From Croceicoccus sp. Ery15 (GTDB taxonomy: Bacteria > Pseudomonadota > Alphaproteobacteria > Sphingomonadales > Sphingomonadaceae), in the NCBI RefSeq assembly GCF_020985305.1, contig NZ_CP087588.1:1662501-1726500 (forward strand): 64,000 nucleotides of DNA. The letters run 5' to 3'. Shown here piece after piece: positions 44,381 through 56,048 of the stretch. Position numbers and translations under genes: made by a program. A model generated the notes under the pieces. It searched no databases. It worked only from the letters and a program-made list of their open reading frames with translations, and was not told where the DNA came from. Each line of letters begins with the position of its first letter. Positions within the stretch are counted from its first letter, which is position 1.

Positions 44381-47300
44381 ATGTCGATCTGGATCATTCC
44401 CCTGGTCGCGATCGCCTATGCAGCACTGCTGTTCTGGGTGGCCGACGCGGGCGACCGTCCGCAGATCGCCCGCTTCGCCGAACGGCACAAGCGGATCATC
44501 TTCGGGCTTGCCCTTTGCGTCTATTGCACCAGCTGGACCTTTTACGGCGCGGTCGGAACCGCGACCGACAGGGGGTGGCAATTCCTGCCGATCTATCTTG
44601 GCCCGATCATCATGTTCACCGTGCTGGGCCGTTTCGTCGAACGCATCCTGCACACGGGCAAGGCACAGCATTCGACCTCCATCGCCGACTTCCTCTCCGC
44701 CCGCTATGGGAAGAACGCGTGGGTTGCCGCCATCGTCACCCTGCTCGCCCTGTTCGGCGCGTTGCCCTATATGGCGCTGCAGCTGAAATCGGTCAGCCAG
44801 ACGCTGGGCGCGCTTTCGCCCGAACTGGCGGCAGTGCTGGGCCCCGATCAGGTGGTGCTGGCCGTCGCCGCCGTGCTGGCGCTGTTCGCGGTGCTGTTCG
44901 GCACCGGCAGGCCCGAGCTGACCGGCCATAATCGCGGGCTGGTGCTGGCCATCGCGCTGGAAGCTGTGGTGAAATTCGCCGCGCTGATCGCGGTCGCCAT
45001 ATTCGCCGCCTTTCTGCTGCGCGATATTCCGGTGGATGCCATCGCCGCCCATGCCGCGCAAAGCTATTCCCCCGCGCAATTCGACCTGCATTTCGCGGTC
45101 ATGACGTTCGTGTCGGCCATGGCGGTGCTGTGCCTGCCGCGCCAGTTTCACATGCTGGTCGTCGAAGCGCGCGAGGATCGCATGCGCGGCGCCGCGCGGT
45201 GGCTGTTCCCGGCCTATCTGGCGCTGGTGTGCGCTGCCATCGTGCCGGTGATGCTGGCAGGCGGACTGGTCGGTCCTGCAGGGGTCGCGCCCGACATGCT
45301 GCTGATCGCCCTGCCGCTGGCCTTCGATGCAAACTGGCTGGCGATCTTTGCCTTTATCGGCGGGCTGTCGGCGGCGACCGGCATGGTGATCGTGACGGGA
45401 ATCGCGCTGTCGAACATGATCACCAACGATCTGGTCGTCCCGCTGATGTTCCGCGACCAGATGCGCCAAAGGGGCGCGGCAGAGGCACTGGGTCTGGCGC
45501 TGGTCAACGCCCGCCGCGCCACCATCGCCTGCCTGTTCGTGTTCGCCCTTCTCTACCTGTCGGCCATCGACCGCGAGGCGACGCTGGCCGGTCTGGGCGA
45601 GATTGCCTTTGCGGGCGCGGCGCAATTGTCGCCGGGCCTGCTGTTCGGCCTGTTCTGGCGCAAGGCCAATCGCGCGGGGATGATCGCGGGTCTGTGCGGG
45701 GGATTTGCGCTGTGGCTGCTCTATCTGGCGCTGCCGGTATCGGGCATCGCGCTGGTCCCGCCGCTGCCCGGCGACGATCCGCTGGTGGCGGGCATCCTGC
45801 TCAGCCTTGCGGTCAATGTCGCCCTGTTCGTGCTGTTCTCGCTGGGCTGGGAACCGGCACTGATCGACCGCGTGCAGGCCGTCGCCTTTATCGATCGCGG
45901 CCAGCCCGACCTTGGCTATCCCCGCCTGTCGACGCGCACGCGCGTCGCGGATTTCCGCCTGTTGCTGGAACAGTTCGTCGGGGCCGAACGCGCGCGCCAG
46001 ACGATCAATGCCCTGCGCCTGACCACGGGCCATGCCTATGGCGATGCCGACGCGCCCGACGATGCGCTCGTCGACACCAGCGAGCGCATGATCAGCGCGA
46101 TTATCGGCAGTTCGTCGGCACGCGCGCTGGTACAGTCCACGCTGGAAGGCGATCCGGTTTCGATCGAGCAGGTCGTCGCCATGTTCGACGAAACCTCTCA
46201 ACGTTTGCAATTCGGCGCGGACCTGCTGCAGATCGCGATCGAGAACATCGATCAGGGCATCTCGGTTGTCGACAAGGAGCAAAGGCTGGTCGCGTGGAAC
46301 CGCCGCTATGTCGACATGTTCGGCTATCCGTCCGAACTGGTCGAGGTAGGCCGCCCGATTGCCGATCTGTTGCGGTTCAACATGCGCAATCTGGGCGTGG
46401 CGGAAGATGCGATCGAACCGGCCATCGAACGACGTCTGCATCATCTGGGCAGCGGCAACCGGCACAATACCGAACGCGAGCTTGGCGATGGCCGCATCCT
46501 GCGCATTCTGGGCAATCCAGCGCCCGATGGCGGCTATGTAACGAGCTATACCGACATTACCGCCGACCGCATGGCCGAACAGGCGCTGGAGGCGAAGATC
46601 CGCGAACGCACGCTTCAATTGACCGAAGCGAACGAAGCGCTGGCCAGTGCCACGCGGTCGAAAACGCGCTTTCTGGCCGCGGCCAGCCACGATCTGGTCC
46701 AACCGATGAATGCCGCACGTCTGTTCGCCAGCGCGCTTGCCGACGATATCGCGCCCGACCGCCGCAACGAACGCGCACTGCTGGGCCAGATCGACCGGTC
46801 GATCGAAACGGCGGACCGCCTGCTGCGCGCATTGCTCGACATCTCGCGGCTCGATGGCGGCAAGGCGGCGGTCGATCCCGAACGCTTCGCGCTCGACCTT
46901 GCCTTTGCCGATATCGCCAACGAGTTCGAGATTCAGGCAGAGAACAAGGGTCTGGCGCTGGTCACCGTGCGCAGCGGCCTGTGGCTCGAAACCGATCGCG
47001 GCTTGTTTATCTCGATCCTCCAGAACCTTGTGACCAATGCGGTGCGCTATTCGACCAGCGGGCGCATATTGATCGGCGCAAAAAGGCGCGGGCCGATGGC
47101 GGAAATCATGGTGATCGATCAAGGCATGGGCATCGCCCCCGAAGACCAGAGCGCCATTTTCGAGGAATTCACGCGGCTTAATCGCATGGGCAGAAGCGCT
47201 GGTGACGGCGGCGATGATGGCGGTCTGGGCCTTGGCCTCGCCATTGTGCAGCGTATCTCGCTGATGCTGGGGACCGAAATTCGCCTGCAATCCGCGCCGG

Positions 47301-47752
47301 GGCGGGGAAGCTGCTTTTCGTTCCTGCTGCCCGTGGTGCCCGCCGGCCCCGCCAGACCGGCACCGGTTCCCGTGCGCGAAGCGCCGCGCACCGAAAGCGG
47401 CGGCCATGTGCTGTGCGTCGACAATGATCCGGCGTCCCTTACCGCACTGGAAAGCCTGCTGATGCGCTGGGGCTATGCCGTATCGACGGCATCGCATCCC
47501 TCGCAAGTGGCGCAGAGCGCGCCGCCCGATCTGTTGGTGATGGATTACCATCTCGATGACGGGCTGACCGGCGACGATGCCGCGCGGCTGCTTTATGCGC
47601 GTTGGGGCGGTCCGGTGCCGACCGTGCTGCTGACCGCAGAGGATAGCGCGGCGACCAAGGCGGCGGCGGGATCGATCGGGGCCGAACGTATGATCAAGCC
47701 CCCCTCTCCGCCTGCATTGCGGGCGCTGATGGGAAGGCTGCTACCGCATTGA
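44381..47752 (+). CDS. CrbS-like hybrid sensor kinase with SSS-type membrane domain
   Basis: 1123-residue sensor. A 12-13-helix SSS-transporter-like domain fills about 1-480, then a PAS domain (about 615-730), HisKA with phospho-acceptor His770 (AASHDLVQPMN), an ATPase domain (NLVTNAVRYS, GLGLAIVQR) and a C-terminal receiver domain with Asp1055 (VMDYHLDD). This architecture defines CrbS/MxtR, which control acetate assimilation in gamma-proteobacteria. The ATG at 44381 starts the first helix; an extra 16-codon extension is possible. Confidence 0.9.
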   Translation: MSIWIIPLVAIAYAALLFWVADAGDRPQIARFAERHKRIIFGLALCVYCTSWTFYGAVGTATDRGWQFLPIYLGPIIMFTVLGRFVERILHTGKAQHSTSIADFLSARYGKNAWVAAIVTLLALFGALPYMALQLKSVSQTLGALSPELAAVLGPDQVVLAVAAVLALFAVLFGTGRPELTGHNRGLVLAIALEAVVKFAALIAVAIFAAFLLRDIPVDAIAAHAAQSYSPAQFDLHFAVMTFVSAMAVLCLPRQFHMLVVEAREDRMRGAARWLFPAYLALVCAAIVPVMLAGGLVGPAGVAPDMLLIALPLAFDANWLAIFAFIGGLSAATGMVIVTGIALSNMITNDLVVPLMFRDQMRQRGAAEALGLALVNARRATIACLFVFALLYLSAIDREATLAGLGEIAFAGAAQLSPGLLFGLFWRKANRAGMIAGLCGGFALWLLYLALPVSGIALVPPLPGDDPLVAGILLSLAVNVALFVLFSLGWEPALIDRVQAVAFIDRGQPDLGYPRLSTRTRVADFRLLLEQFVGAERARQTINALRLTTGHAYGDADAPDDALVDTSERMISAIIGSSSARALVQSTLEGDPVSIEQVVAMFDETSQRLQFGADLLQIAIENIDQGISVVDKEQRLVAWNRRYVDMFGYPSELVEVGRPIADLLRFNMRNLGVAEDAIEPAIERRLHHLGSGNRHNTERELGDGRILRILGNPAPDGGYVTSYTDITADRMAEQALEAKIRERTLQLTEANEALASATRSKTRFLAAASHDLVQPMNAARLFASALADDIAPDRRNERALLGQIDRSIETADRLLRALLDISRLDGGKAAVDPERFALDLAFADIANEFEIQAENKGLALVTVRSGLWLETDRGLFISILQNLVTNAVRYSTSGRILIGAKRRGPMAEIMVIDQGMGIAPEDQSAIFEEFTRLNRMGRSAGDGGDDGGLGLGLAIVQRISLMLGTEIRLQSAPGRGSCFSFLLPVVPAGPARPAPVPVREAPRTESGGHVLCVDNDPASLTALESLLMRWGYAVSTASHPSQVAQSAPPDLLVMDYHLDDGLTGDDAARLLYARWGGPVPTVLLTAEDSAATKAAAGSIGAERMIKPPSPPALRALMGRLLPH

Positions 47753-47763
47753 GCCCACGCGGT

Positions 47764-48420
47764 TCAGGCGTCGGCTCCGTTTAGCGGAGGGAGGCCCGGA
47801 TCATCCAGCTTCCCCGCCATCAGCACCGCCTGTGTCCGGTTGATCACGCCCAGCCGCCGGAAAATGCCTGTCAGATGCGCTTTGACCGTGGCCTCGGAAA
47901 TCTGCATTTCATGCGCGATCTGCTTGTTCAGCCTGCCTTCCGCGACAAGCGCCAGAATGCGCCGCTGCGCAGGGGTCAGGCGCGACAGGCGGGCAAGCGC
48001 ATCGTCGTCCTCTCCGCTCACCTCGTCCATATGTTCGGGAAACCACAAATCGCCGCTGGCCACCGCCGACAGCGCCTCGCGCATCAGGTCCATCGGTGCG
48101 CTTTTCGGGATAAAGGCCGCCGCGCCCAGCGATTTGGCGCCTTGCCAGATGCGTGCCTCCTCGCTCGCGGATATGATCGCGACGGGCATGGCGGGGAAAT
48201 CCTTGCGCAAGTCCATCAGTGTCGTCAGGCCAGCGCTGTCCGCCATATGCAGGTCCAGCGTCATCAGCGCGACCTCGCCCTTTTCGGCTTCGGCACGGGC
48301 GGCGGCGGCATCGGGCACCTCGACAATGGTGTGCCCCGGCCATGATTTCTCGACCGACGCGCGGATGGCCGCGCGCATCAGCGGATGATCATCGGCAATT
48401 ACGATCGTCGGGCCCGTCAC
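47764..48420 (-). CDS. CrbR-like LuxR-family response regulator
   Basis: 218-residue response regulator. The receiver domain has VIADDHPLMRAA and the phospho-acceptor Asp in TLDLHMADSAG; the C-terminal LuxR-type HTH is LTPAQRRILALVAEGRLNKQIAHEMQISEATVKAHLTGIFRRLG. The GTG start has GGGGAGG; the frame is open upstream. It faces the kinase tail-to-tail and is probably the partner regulator that activates acs and symporter genes. Confidence 0.88.
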   Translation of the reverse strand: MTGPTIVIADDHPLMRAAIRASVEKSWPGHTIVEVPDAAAARAEAEKGEVALMTLDLHMADSAGLTTLMDLRKDFPAMPVAIISASEEARIWQGAKSLGAAAFIPKSAPMDLMREALSAVASGDLWFPEHMDEVSGEDDDALARLSRLTPAQRRILALVAEGRLNKQIAHEMQISEATVKAHLTGIFRRLGVINRTQAVLMAGKLDDPGLPPLNGADA

Positions 48421-48622
48421 ACCGGCCTCCCCTTCTCCCCGCCGGCAAACCGGCCCATGGATGTTAGCGGCAGCGAACCGCCGCAATCAAGTCACGGCTG
48501 CGCACCCTTTTGTCGCATCGCCGCACAGTCCGAACGCACGGCTTGCCAAGTCCCCGCATCGGGCGCAGAGCTTGCCGACATTACCGGAACGGGTCGCGAC
48601 AACGGGAATGGAGGATATCTTC

Positions 48623-49126
48623 ATGTCCAAGGCACCCTCTTTTGCACTCGCCGCGATCGTGTTCGCCGGACCGGCGCTTTTCATGACACATACCGCTCTT
48701 GCGCAGGATGCGGCCGAAACCGCAGTAATAGTATCGGGCAGCGCGCAAACCGGCGCGGCGCAGAAATCCTTGGGTCGCTCGATCGGATCGGGCATCGGCA
48801 ATGCCGCCAATGCGGTGGGCAGTACGAATGCGGCAAGAACGACGCGCCGGGCTGCTCCCTCCACCTATCGCGCCGCGCCGCGCGGCAGCGGGAGCAGCGT
48901 TCCGGCCGGTGTCGATCCGCTCGCCAACAGCGATGCGGCGACCTATGCGCTCGACAACGGGGCGACGATCAAGGTCAGCGGCGGGTTCAGACCAGCGACC
49001 GGCACGCATTGCCAGCGCAACTGCCCCACCCCTGTAAAAGCCGCGCCTGCACAGGCCGAGCCCGTAAAGCCAGCGCCGGTTACGCCCGTCACTCCCGAGG
49101 CGACAGGTCCCGCTCCGCAGCACTGA
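48623..49126 (+). CDS. hypothetical secreted low-complexity protein
   Basis: 167-residue protein with a signal peptide (cleavage near AQDAAE, about residue 27). The mature part is Ala/Gly/Ser-rich and ends in a Pro/Ala-rich tail. Two cysteines occur in GTHCQRNCPTP. Start at 48623 is supported by GGAGGA (48610-48615). No family is recognised; it is convergent with acs. Confidence 0.6.
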   Translation: MSKAPSFALAAIVFAGPALFMTHTALAQDAAETAVIVSGSAQTGAAQKSLGRSIGSGIGNAANAVGSTNAARTTRRAAPSTYRAAPRGSGSSVPAGVDPLANSDAATYALDNGATIKVSGGFRPATGTHCQRNCPTPVKAAPAQAEPVKPAPVTPVTPEATGPAPQH

Positions 49127-49131
49127 CCCGG

Positions 49132-51099
<1,968 letters not shown>

Positions 51100-51156
51100 G
51101 CTATCTCCCGTATGCTCTTTTCATGTGGCCGCCCGATGCGCGCAATTGCCGCGGCG

Positions 51157-51222
51157 CTTTGGTCGATCCTATGTCCGGCAGCCTATATCCTAAAGCCCCG
51201 CGCGGTCATTGCGACCAAAGTC
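51157..51222. promoter_or_regulatory. inverted CTTTGGTC / GACCAAAG pair in the acs-porin intergenic region
   Basis: CTTTGGTC at 51157-51164 and GACCAAAGTC at 51213-51222 form a widely spaced inverted pair between the two divergent genes. The second exactly matches 42067-42076. It is a candidate for co-regulation by the nearby CrbSR-like system. Confidence 0.45.
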
Positions 51223-51342
51223 TTATAGACCATCCGCTAGCTGGGAACGCCCGTCCCGCCCTGCAAGACCCGATGCACCAAAGCATCAATGAAATGCCCG
51301 CGCAGACGGGTCGAACGCATGGCATTGCGGGGAGAGGCTAAG

Positions 51343-52743
51343 ATGGCAAAACAGGCAAAAGCCGTTTGGAAGACCGCTTTCGCGGCAGGATTGATGAGCG
51401 CAAGCGCGCTGGTGCCCGCGGGCGCCATGGCGCAGGACGCAGCCGGTTCGTCGAAAGGGTCGATCGAAGACCGGCTGGACCGGCTGGAAGCGATGATCGG
51501 CAGGCTGGAGGCGCGCATGGATGCTGCCGAAACGCCGGACGCCGAAAACCAGGCCATGGCACAGGAAATGCGCGCCGCGGTCGAGGAAACGCGCGTCGCC
51601 GCCGCCCAGCAGCAAGAACTTGAAGCCCGCCTCGCCGCGGTAGAGGCCAAGGACACGCAGGGTTTCCGCGTGGGCGAAACGCAGTTCACCATCGGCGGCT
51701 ATCTCAAGCTGGACGCGATCACCCAGCGCACCAGCGCAGGGCAGATACCCGGCGATTCGATCAACCGCGACTTCCTGATCCCCAGCCTGATCCCCGTCGG
51801 CGGCGATCCATCGGGTTGGGACACCCATTTCCAGGCCCGCCAAAGCCGCATCATCATCAAGGGCGAGACACCCGTGGGCGACCAGAAGCTGGGCGGCCAT
51901 CTGGAATTGGACTTCCTTGTCACCGATGGCGGCGACCAGCGCGTGTCGAACAGCTATGTGCCGCGCATGCGTCAGGCCTTCATTACCTATGGCGGTTGGA
52001 CCTTTGGGCAGGCGTGGTCGACGTTCCAGAATGTCGGGGCCCTGCCCGACAGCGTGGATTTCGTCGGCACCATGCCGGGCACCGTTTTCAATCGCCAGCC
52101 GATGATCCGCTACAAGACCAAAAGCGGTATTTCGATTGCGGTCGAACAGCCCGAAACGACGATCACCAATGCAACGGGCGGGCGCATCCTGCCTTCGGAC
52201 GACCAGATTCCCGACGTTGTCCTGCGCTACGACCGTGGCGGCTTTGCCGTGGCGGGCATCCTGCGCCAGCTGCATGCTTCCGACCGGGTGCTGGCCGATG
52301 GCGGCGACAGCGCGTTCGGCTATGGCGTCTCCGTCTCGGGCAAGATCCCGCTGGGCGAGCGCGACGATCTGCGCTTCATGGCCACGGCGGGCGAAGGTCT
52401 GGGCCGGTATATGGGCGCCAATATCGTCAATGACGCGGCCATCGACACCAGCGGCAATCTGGACCCGATCGCGACCTATTCGGGCTTTGCCGCGTTCCGC
52501 CATGTGTGGAGCGACAATCTGCGTTCGACCATCGCGGGCAGCTATTTCAAGGCCGATAATCCGGTCGATCTGACGGGCGGCGCGCCGACCGACAATGTCT
52601 GGAACGCGCTGGCCAATATCATCTACTCGCCCGTCCCCAAACTCGATCTCGGCCTGGAATACATGTATGCCGAGCGCGAGAACGAGGCAGGCGACAGCGG
52701 CAATCTGCAGAAGATACAGGCTTCGGCCAAATACAGCTTCTGA
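51343..52743 (+). CDS. DcaP-family outer-membrane porin
   Basis: 466-residue protein: signal peptide (cleavage near AMAQDAA), an N-terminal coiled coil (about 35-105; DRLDRLEAMIGRLEARMDAAE), and a beta-barrel ending in Phe (ASAKYSF), the usual outer-membrane sorting signal. TFGQAWSTFQN and PGTVFNRQPMIRYK are DcaP-like. DcaP porins take up dicarboxylates or small acids. The ATG at 51343 has GGAGAGG. It is followed by the propionyl-CoA synthetase gene, probably in one operon. Confidence 0.85.
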   Translation: MAKQAKAVWKTAFAAGLMSASALVPAGAMAQDAAGSSKGSIEDRLDRLEAMIGRLEARMDAAETPDAENQAMAQEMRAAVEETRVAAAQQQELEARLAAVEAKDTQGFRVGETQFTIGGYLKLDAITQRTSAGQIPGDSINRDFLIPSLIPVGGDPSGWDTHFQARQSRIIIKGETPVGDQKLGGHLELDFLVTDGGDQRVSNSYVPRMRQAFITYGGWTFGQAWSTFQNVGALPDSVDFVGTMPGTVFNRQPMIRYKTKSGISIAVEQPETTITNATGGRILPSDDQIPDVVLRYDRGGFAVAGILRQLHASDRVLADGGDSAFGYGVSVSGKIPLGERDDLRFMATAGEGLGRYMGANIVNDAAIDTSGNLDPIATYSGFAAFRHVWSDNLRSTIAGSYFKADNPVDLTGGAPTDNVWNALANIIYSPVPKLDLGLEYMYAERENEAGDSGNLQKIQASAKYSF

Positions 52744-52766
52744 CCGGCAGCGGAGCATTCGATACC

Positions 52767-54644
52767 ATGGATTACAGGGCAGTCCTGAACGCGGCGGAAA
52801 ACGATCCCGAAGCCTTCTGGCTGGATGCGGCCAAGGCGCTGGACTGGGACGGTTTTCCCGCCACCGCGCATGACGGCGACGGCGACCTCTGGTTTCCCGA
52901 CGGCACGATCAACCTGTGCCACAATGCCGTCGACCGCCATGTCGCGGCAGGGCGCGGGGATCAGACCGCGCTCGTCTATGAAAGCCCGATCACCGGCAAG
53001 TCGGCCAGTTTCAGCTTTCGCGAATTGCTTGGCCGCGTGTCGCGCACGGCAGGCATGCTGGTCGATGCCGGAGTCGGGCGGGGCGACCGCGTCGTCATCT
53101 ATATGCCCATGGTGCCCGAAGCCGTGTTCGCCATGCTGGCCTGTGCCCGCATCGGCGCAGTGCATTCGGTGGTCTTCGGCGGTTTCGCCGCCCCCGAACT
53201 GGCCAAGCGGATCGACGATTGCCAGCCGGTCTGCGTGTTATCGGCCAGTTGCGGGCTGGAACCGGGGCGGACCATTGCCTACAAGCCGCTGCTCGACCAT
53301 GCGATCGAGCTGTGCACCCACAAGCCCGATAGTGTCATCGTGCTTCAGCGCGACGAATTGCGCGCCGAACTGACCCCCAATCGCGATATCGACTGGCATG
53401 CCGCCTTTTTCGCGGCCCGCCCCGTCGATTGCGTGCCGGTCCGGTCGACCGATCCGCTGTATATCCTCTATACCTCGGGCACGACGGGCACGCCCAAGGG
53501 CGTAGTGCGCGACACCGGCGGCTATGGCACCGCGCTCGCCTGGTCGATGGAGCATATCTATGGCGTCGGCGCGGGCGATGTGTACTGGGCCGCATCCGAT
53601 ATCGGCTGGGTCGTGGGCCATTCCTATATCGTCTATGGCCCGCTGCTGGCAGGCTGCACCAGCGTGCTGTTCGAAGGAAAGCCCGTGGGCACACCCGATG
53701 CGGGCATTTTCTGGCGCCTGATCGACAAGTTGCGGGTGAAGGTGCTGTTCACCGCGCCCACCGCGATCCGCGCCATCCGCCGTGCCGATCCCGACGGGGC
53801 CTTTATCGCGCAGTCCGACCTGTCATCGCTGCAGGCGCTGTTCCTTGCCGGAGAGCGGGCCGATCCCGATACGCTGAACTGGATCGCGGACCTGCTGCAC
53901 AAGCCCGTGATCGACCATTGGTGGCAGACCGAAATCGGCTGGCCCGCCATTGCCACCTGCCACGGCCTTGGCGAGAGCGAGATCCGGCCCGGCAGCGCAG
54001 GCCGTGCAGTGCCCGGTTTCCGCTTCAAGGTGCAGGATGACAACCACCGCGAAGTCGACGCGGGCAAGGTCGGCAATCTGCTGATCGAACAGCCCTTGCC
54101 GCCCGGCGCATTCCGCGCGCTGTGGAACAATCCGGAAAAATTCGCGGCCGGTTTCGCCGATTTTCCGGGCCATTATACATCGGGCGATGCGGGCATGATC
54201 GATGCCGACGGGTTCATCCATATCATGGGGCGGACCGACGATATCATCAATGTGGCGGGCCACCGCCTGTCGACCGGCCAGATGGAGGAAGTCGTCGCCG
54301 CCCATCCGCAAGCGGTGGAATGCGCGGTCGTCGGCGCGGCGGACCAGCTGAAGGGCGAAATGGCAGTCGCCTTTGTCGTCACGCGTCCCGACAGCGGCGA
54401 CCGCAATGCGATCCGCAAGGAACTGGTCGCCTCTATCCGCGAGAATATCGGGCCCATCGCCAGTCCGCGCAGCGTCTGGTTCGTGGACGGGCTGCCCAAG
54501 ACGCGTTCGGGCAAGATCCTCCGCAACCTGCTGCGTGCCATCGTCAATGACGAGGAGATCGTGGTACCGCAAACCATCGAGGATCCCGCCGTGATCGACG
54601 CGCTGATCGCGCAGCTGGCGGGGGCCGAGGCGGCATCGGGGTAA
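52767..54644 (+). CDS. prpE: propionyl-CoA synthetase (PrpE-like acyl-CoA synthetase)
   Basis: 625-residue ANL enzyme with DPLYILYTSGTTGTPKGVVRDTGG (about 229-252) and SGKILRNLL with Lys583. It lacks the exact acs signature but fits PrpE/short-chain acyl-CoA synthetases. It is probably cytosolic and activates propionate or a similar acid entering through the upstream porin. Substrate is inferred. Confidence 0.87.
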   Translation: MDYRAVLNAAENDPEAFWLDAAKALDWDGFPATAHDGDGDLWFPDGTINLCHNAVDRHVAAGRGDQTALVYESPITGKSASFSFRELLGRVSRTAGMLVDAGVGRGDRVVIYMPMVPEAVFAMLACARIGAVHSVVFGGFAAPELAKRIDDCQPVCVLSASCGLEPGRTIAYKPLLDHAIELCTHKPDSVIVLQRDELRAELTPNRDIDWHAAFFAARPVDCVPVRSTDPLYILYTSGTTGTPKGVVRDTGGYGTALAWSMEHIYGVGAGDVYWAASDIGWVVGHSYIVYGPLLAGCTSVLFEGKPVGTPDAGIFWRLIDKLRVKVLFTAPTAIRAIRRADPDGAFIAQSDLSSLQALFLAGERADPDTLNWIADLLHKPVIDHWWQTEIGWPAIATCHGLGESEIRPGSAGRAVPGFRFKVQDDNHREVDAGKVGNLLIEQPLPPGAFRALWNNPEKFAAGFADFPGHYTSGDAGMIDADGFIHIMGRTDDIINVAGHRLSTGQMEEVVAAHPQAVECAVVGAADQLKGEMAVAFVVTRPDSGDRNAIRKELVASIRENIGPIASPRSVWFVDGLPKTRSGKILRNLLRAIVNDEEIVVPQTIEDPAVIDALIAQLAGAEAASG

Positions 54645-54677
54645 TCATCAGGCAGGCGGAGGATCGAAAACCGCCGG

Positions 54678-54884
54678 TTACGCCTGTTTGCGCGGCCATT
54701 TCAAAAGGCCCAGACCGACCAATATGCCAAGGCACACGCCCAGCCCCATATTGTCGATCAGCGATCCGAAGATGATGCCGCACACGATGGCCATCGGAAA
54801 GCCGATGCCTTTCCGGCTGCCGCTTCCCTTACCCGTGCCTTCCGTTTCTTCCGGCAATCTGCCCCCCCCTATCGCCTGACCCAT
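54678..54884 (-). CDS. small membrane protein, unknown function
   Basis: 68-residue protein with one or two hydrophobic helices (FPMAIVCGIIFGSLIDNMGLGVCLGILVGLGLL) and a Gly-rich N-terminus. The start has GGAAGAACC and overlaps the SRAP gene by 16 bp. No family is recognised. Confidence 0.6.
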   Translation of the reverse strand: MGQAIGGGRLPEETEGTGKGSGSRKGIGFPMAIVCGIIFGSLIDNMGLGVCLGILVGLGLLKWPRKQA

Positions 54885-55468
54885 GGTTCTTCCGTGCGCG
54901 CAATCGCAATTGCCCCCCGATAGGGCGCGCATAGTTCCTTTGCCCTGTCGGGCGCGGCGTCCATCCATTGCGCCCTGTCGTCAGGCGATACAATCACGGG
55001 AGACCGGTCGTGGATGCCCTCCATCGCGGGGGCGGCATCGGTCATCACCATGGAATAGACAGGGCCCCATTCGTCGCTGTCGCGCCAGATGGCCGCGATG
55101 GTGAATACGGGCTGGTCGGGCAGGCTGAACCATGTCCGCGTCTTTCCGCCCTTCGGGCCCTCCGCCTCGGCAAAGGCGGTCAGCGGGATCAGGCAGCGAC
55201 GCTCGGCAAAGCTGTAGCGCCACATGAAACTGTCGAGCTTGTCCGAGCGGGTATTATTGACCGGTCGGGGTTTCAGCATCCGGCCCGACTTGCCCTTGAC
55301 CGAAAGGGGAAAGCCCCAGCCCATGCTGCGCAGGGCGGTGCCGTCGAACACCAGACCCGGATAGCCGGGATAGACTTCCTCTGCCGCGTTCAGACCGCCG
55401 GGTGCCTCTACGCCGAACAGCTTCGCAATTTCTGACGTAGCCTTGGTCATGCGATAGAGATTGCACAT
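54869..55468 (-). CDS. SOS response-associated peptidase family protein (YedK/HMCES)
   Basis: 199-residue SRAP-domain protein. The catalytic Cys2 (MCNLYRMT) forms a covalent link to abasic sites in ssDNA; KPRPVNNTRSD, CLIPLTAFAEAEG and HDRSPVIV (with the conserved Asn, Glu and His) are present. It shields abasic sites from repair damage. No LexA box is visible upstream. Confidence 0.93.
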   Translation of the reverse strand: MCNLYRMTKATSEIAKLFGVEAPGGLNAAEEVYPGYPGLVFDGTALRSMGWGFPLSVKGKSGRMLKPRPVNNTRSDKLDSFMWRYSFAERRCLIPLTAFAEAEGPKGGKTRTWFSLPDQPVFTIAAIWRDSDEWGPVYSMVMTDAAPAMEGIHDRSPVIVSPDDRAQWMDAAPDRAKELCAPYRGAIAIARTEEPWVRR

Positions 55469-55548
55469 GCGCCAAGGCTGCCCCGTGCGCGGTCGGATGT
55501 CAAAGCAGTGCCGGAATTGCGCCCGTTCGAACCGGACGTCTTTTGCTG

Positions 55549-55578
55549 CCCCGCGCCGGTCGCAATGCCGGCGCGGGG
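55549..55578 (-). terminator. strong hairpin after the cold-shock gene
   Basis: CCCCGCGCCGG (55549-55559) pairs with CCGGCGCGGGG (55568-55578). There is no T tract on the minus strand side, so it may stabilise the mRNA end or act as an intrinsic terminator of weak type. Confidence 0.5.
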
Positions 55579-55590
55579 AAGCGCAAAGGA

Positions 55591-55803
55591 TCAGTCGGCA
55601 GCCGAAAGATTGACTGCGCTGGCCTTGCCGTTGCGGCCGGTTTCGATTTCGTAGTTCAGGCGCTGTTCCTTATCCAGCGTCTGCATCCCTGCGGCCTGCA
55701 CGGCCGTGATATGGACGAAGCTGTCCGCCGTGCCATCGTCGGGCTGGATGAAGCCATAGCCCTTGTCGGCATTGAAGAATTTTACGGTGCCGGTCTTCGA
55801 CAT
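55591..55803 (-). CDS. cold-shock protein (CspA family)
   Basis: 70-residue RNA-binding OB-fold protein. RNP1 is KGYGFIQPD and RNP2 is DSFVHITA. AAAGGAAC precedes the start. It acts as an RNA chaperone. The 245 bp upstream (55804-56048) hold no gene and could be a promoter and long leader, as is usual for csp genes. Confidence 0.95.
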   Translation of the reverse strand: MSKTGTVKFFNADKGYGFIQPDDGTADSFVHITAVQAAGMQTLDKEQRLNYEIETGRNGKASAVNLSAAD

Positions 55804-56048
55804 GATGTGTTCCTTTCAAGAACGGTGTGATTTGCCCGACGCGAATGCGACAAGGCGGTCGTGCATAAAGTCGTTCAAAAAAAGGAAGTCGCCGTCTAAT
55901 TTACGCCGGACTGGTCAACAGTATGGGCGGTCGTCAAATGCCGAAGTCCGTCGCTTGTTTTCGACGTCAGCAGGCGCGGGCAATAGCAGGGTTTGGCTCC
56001 CGAACCTAATTCTTATTGAATCCCGATATTCATTGGCACTGCCCCGTT
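55804..56048 (-). promoter_or_regulatory. leader/promoter region of the cold-shock gene
   Basis: 245 bp without a supported gene, AT-richer than average. Cold-shock genes often have a long structured leader here. No specific element can be defined by eye. Confidence 0.4.

Noticed and set aside
44084..47551. Very long open frame antisense to the sensor kinase
   Set aside because: GC-rich codon bias creates open antisense frames; its residue mix is Arg/Gln/His/Ala-rich with no domain, while the plus strand encodes a recognisable kinase.
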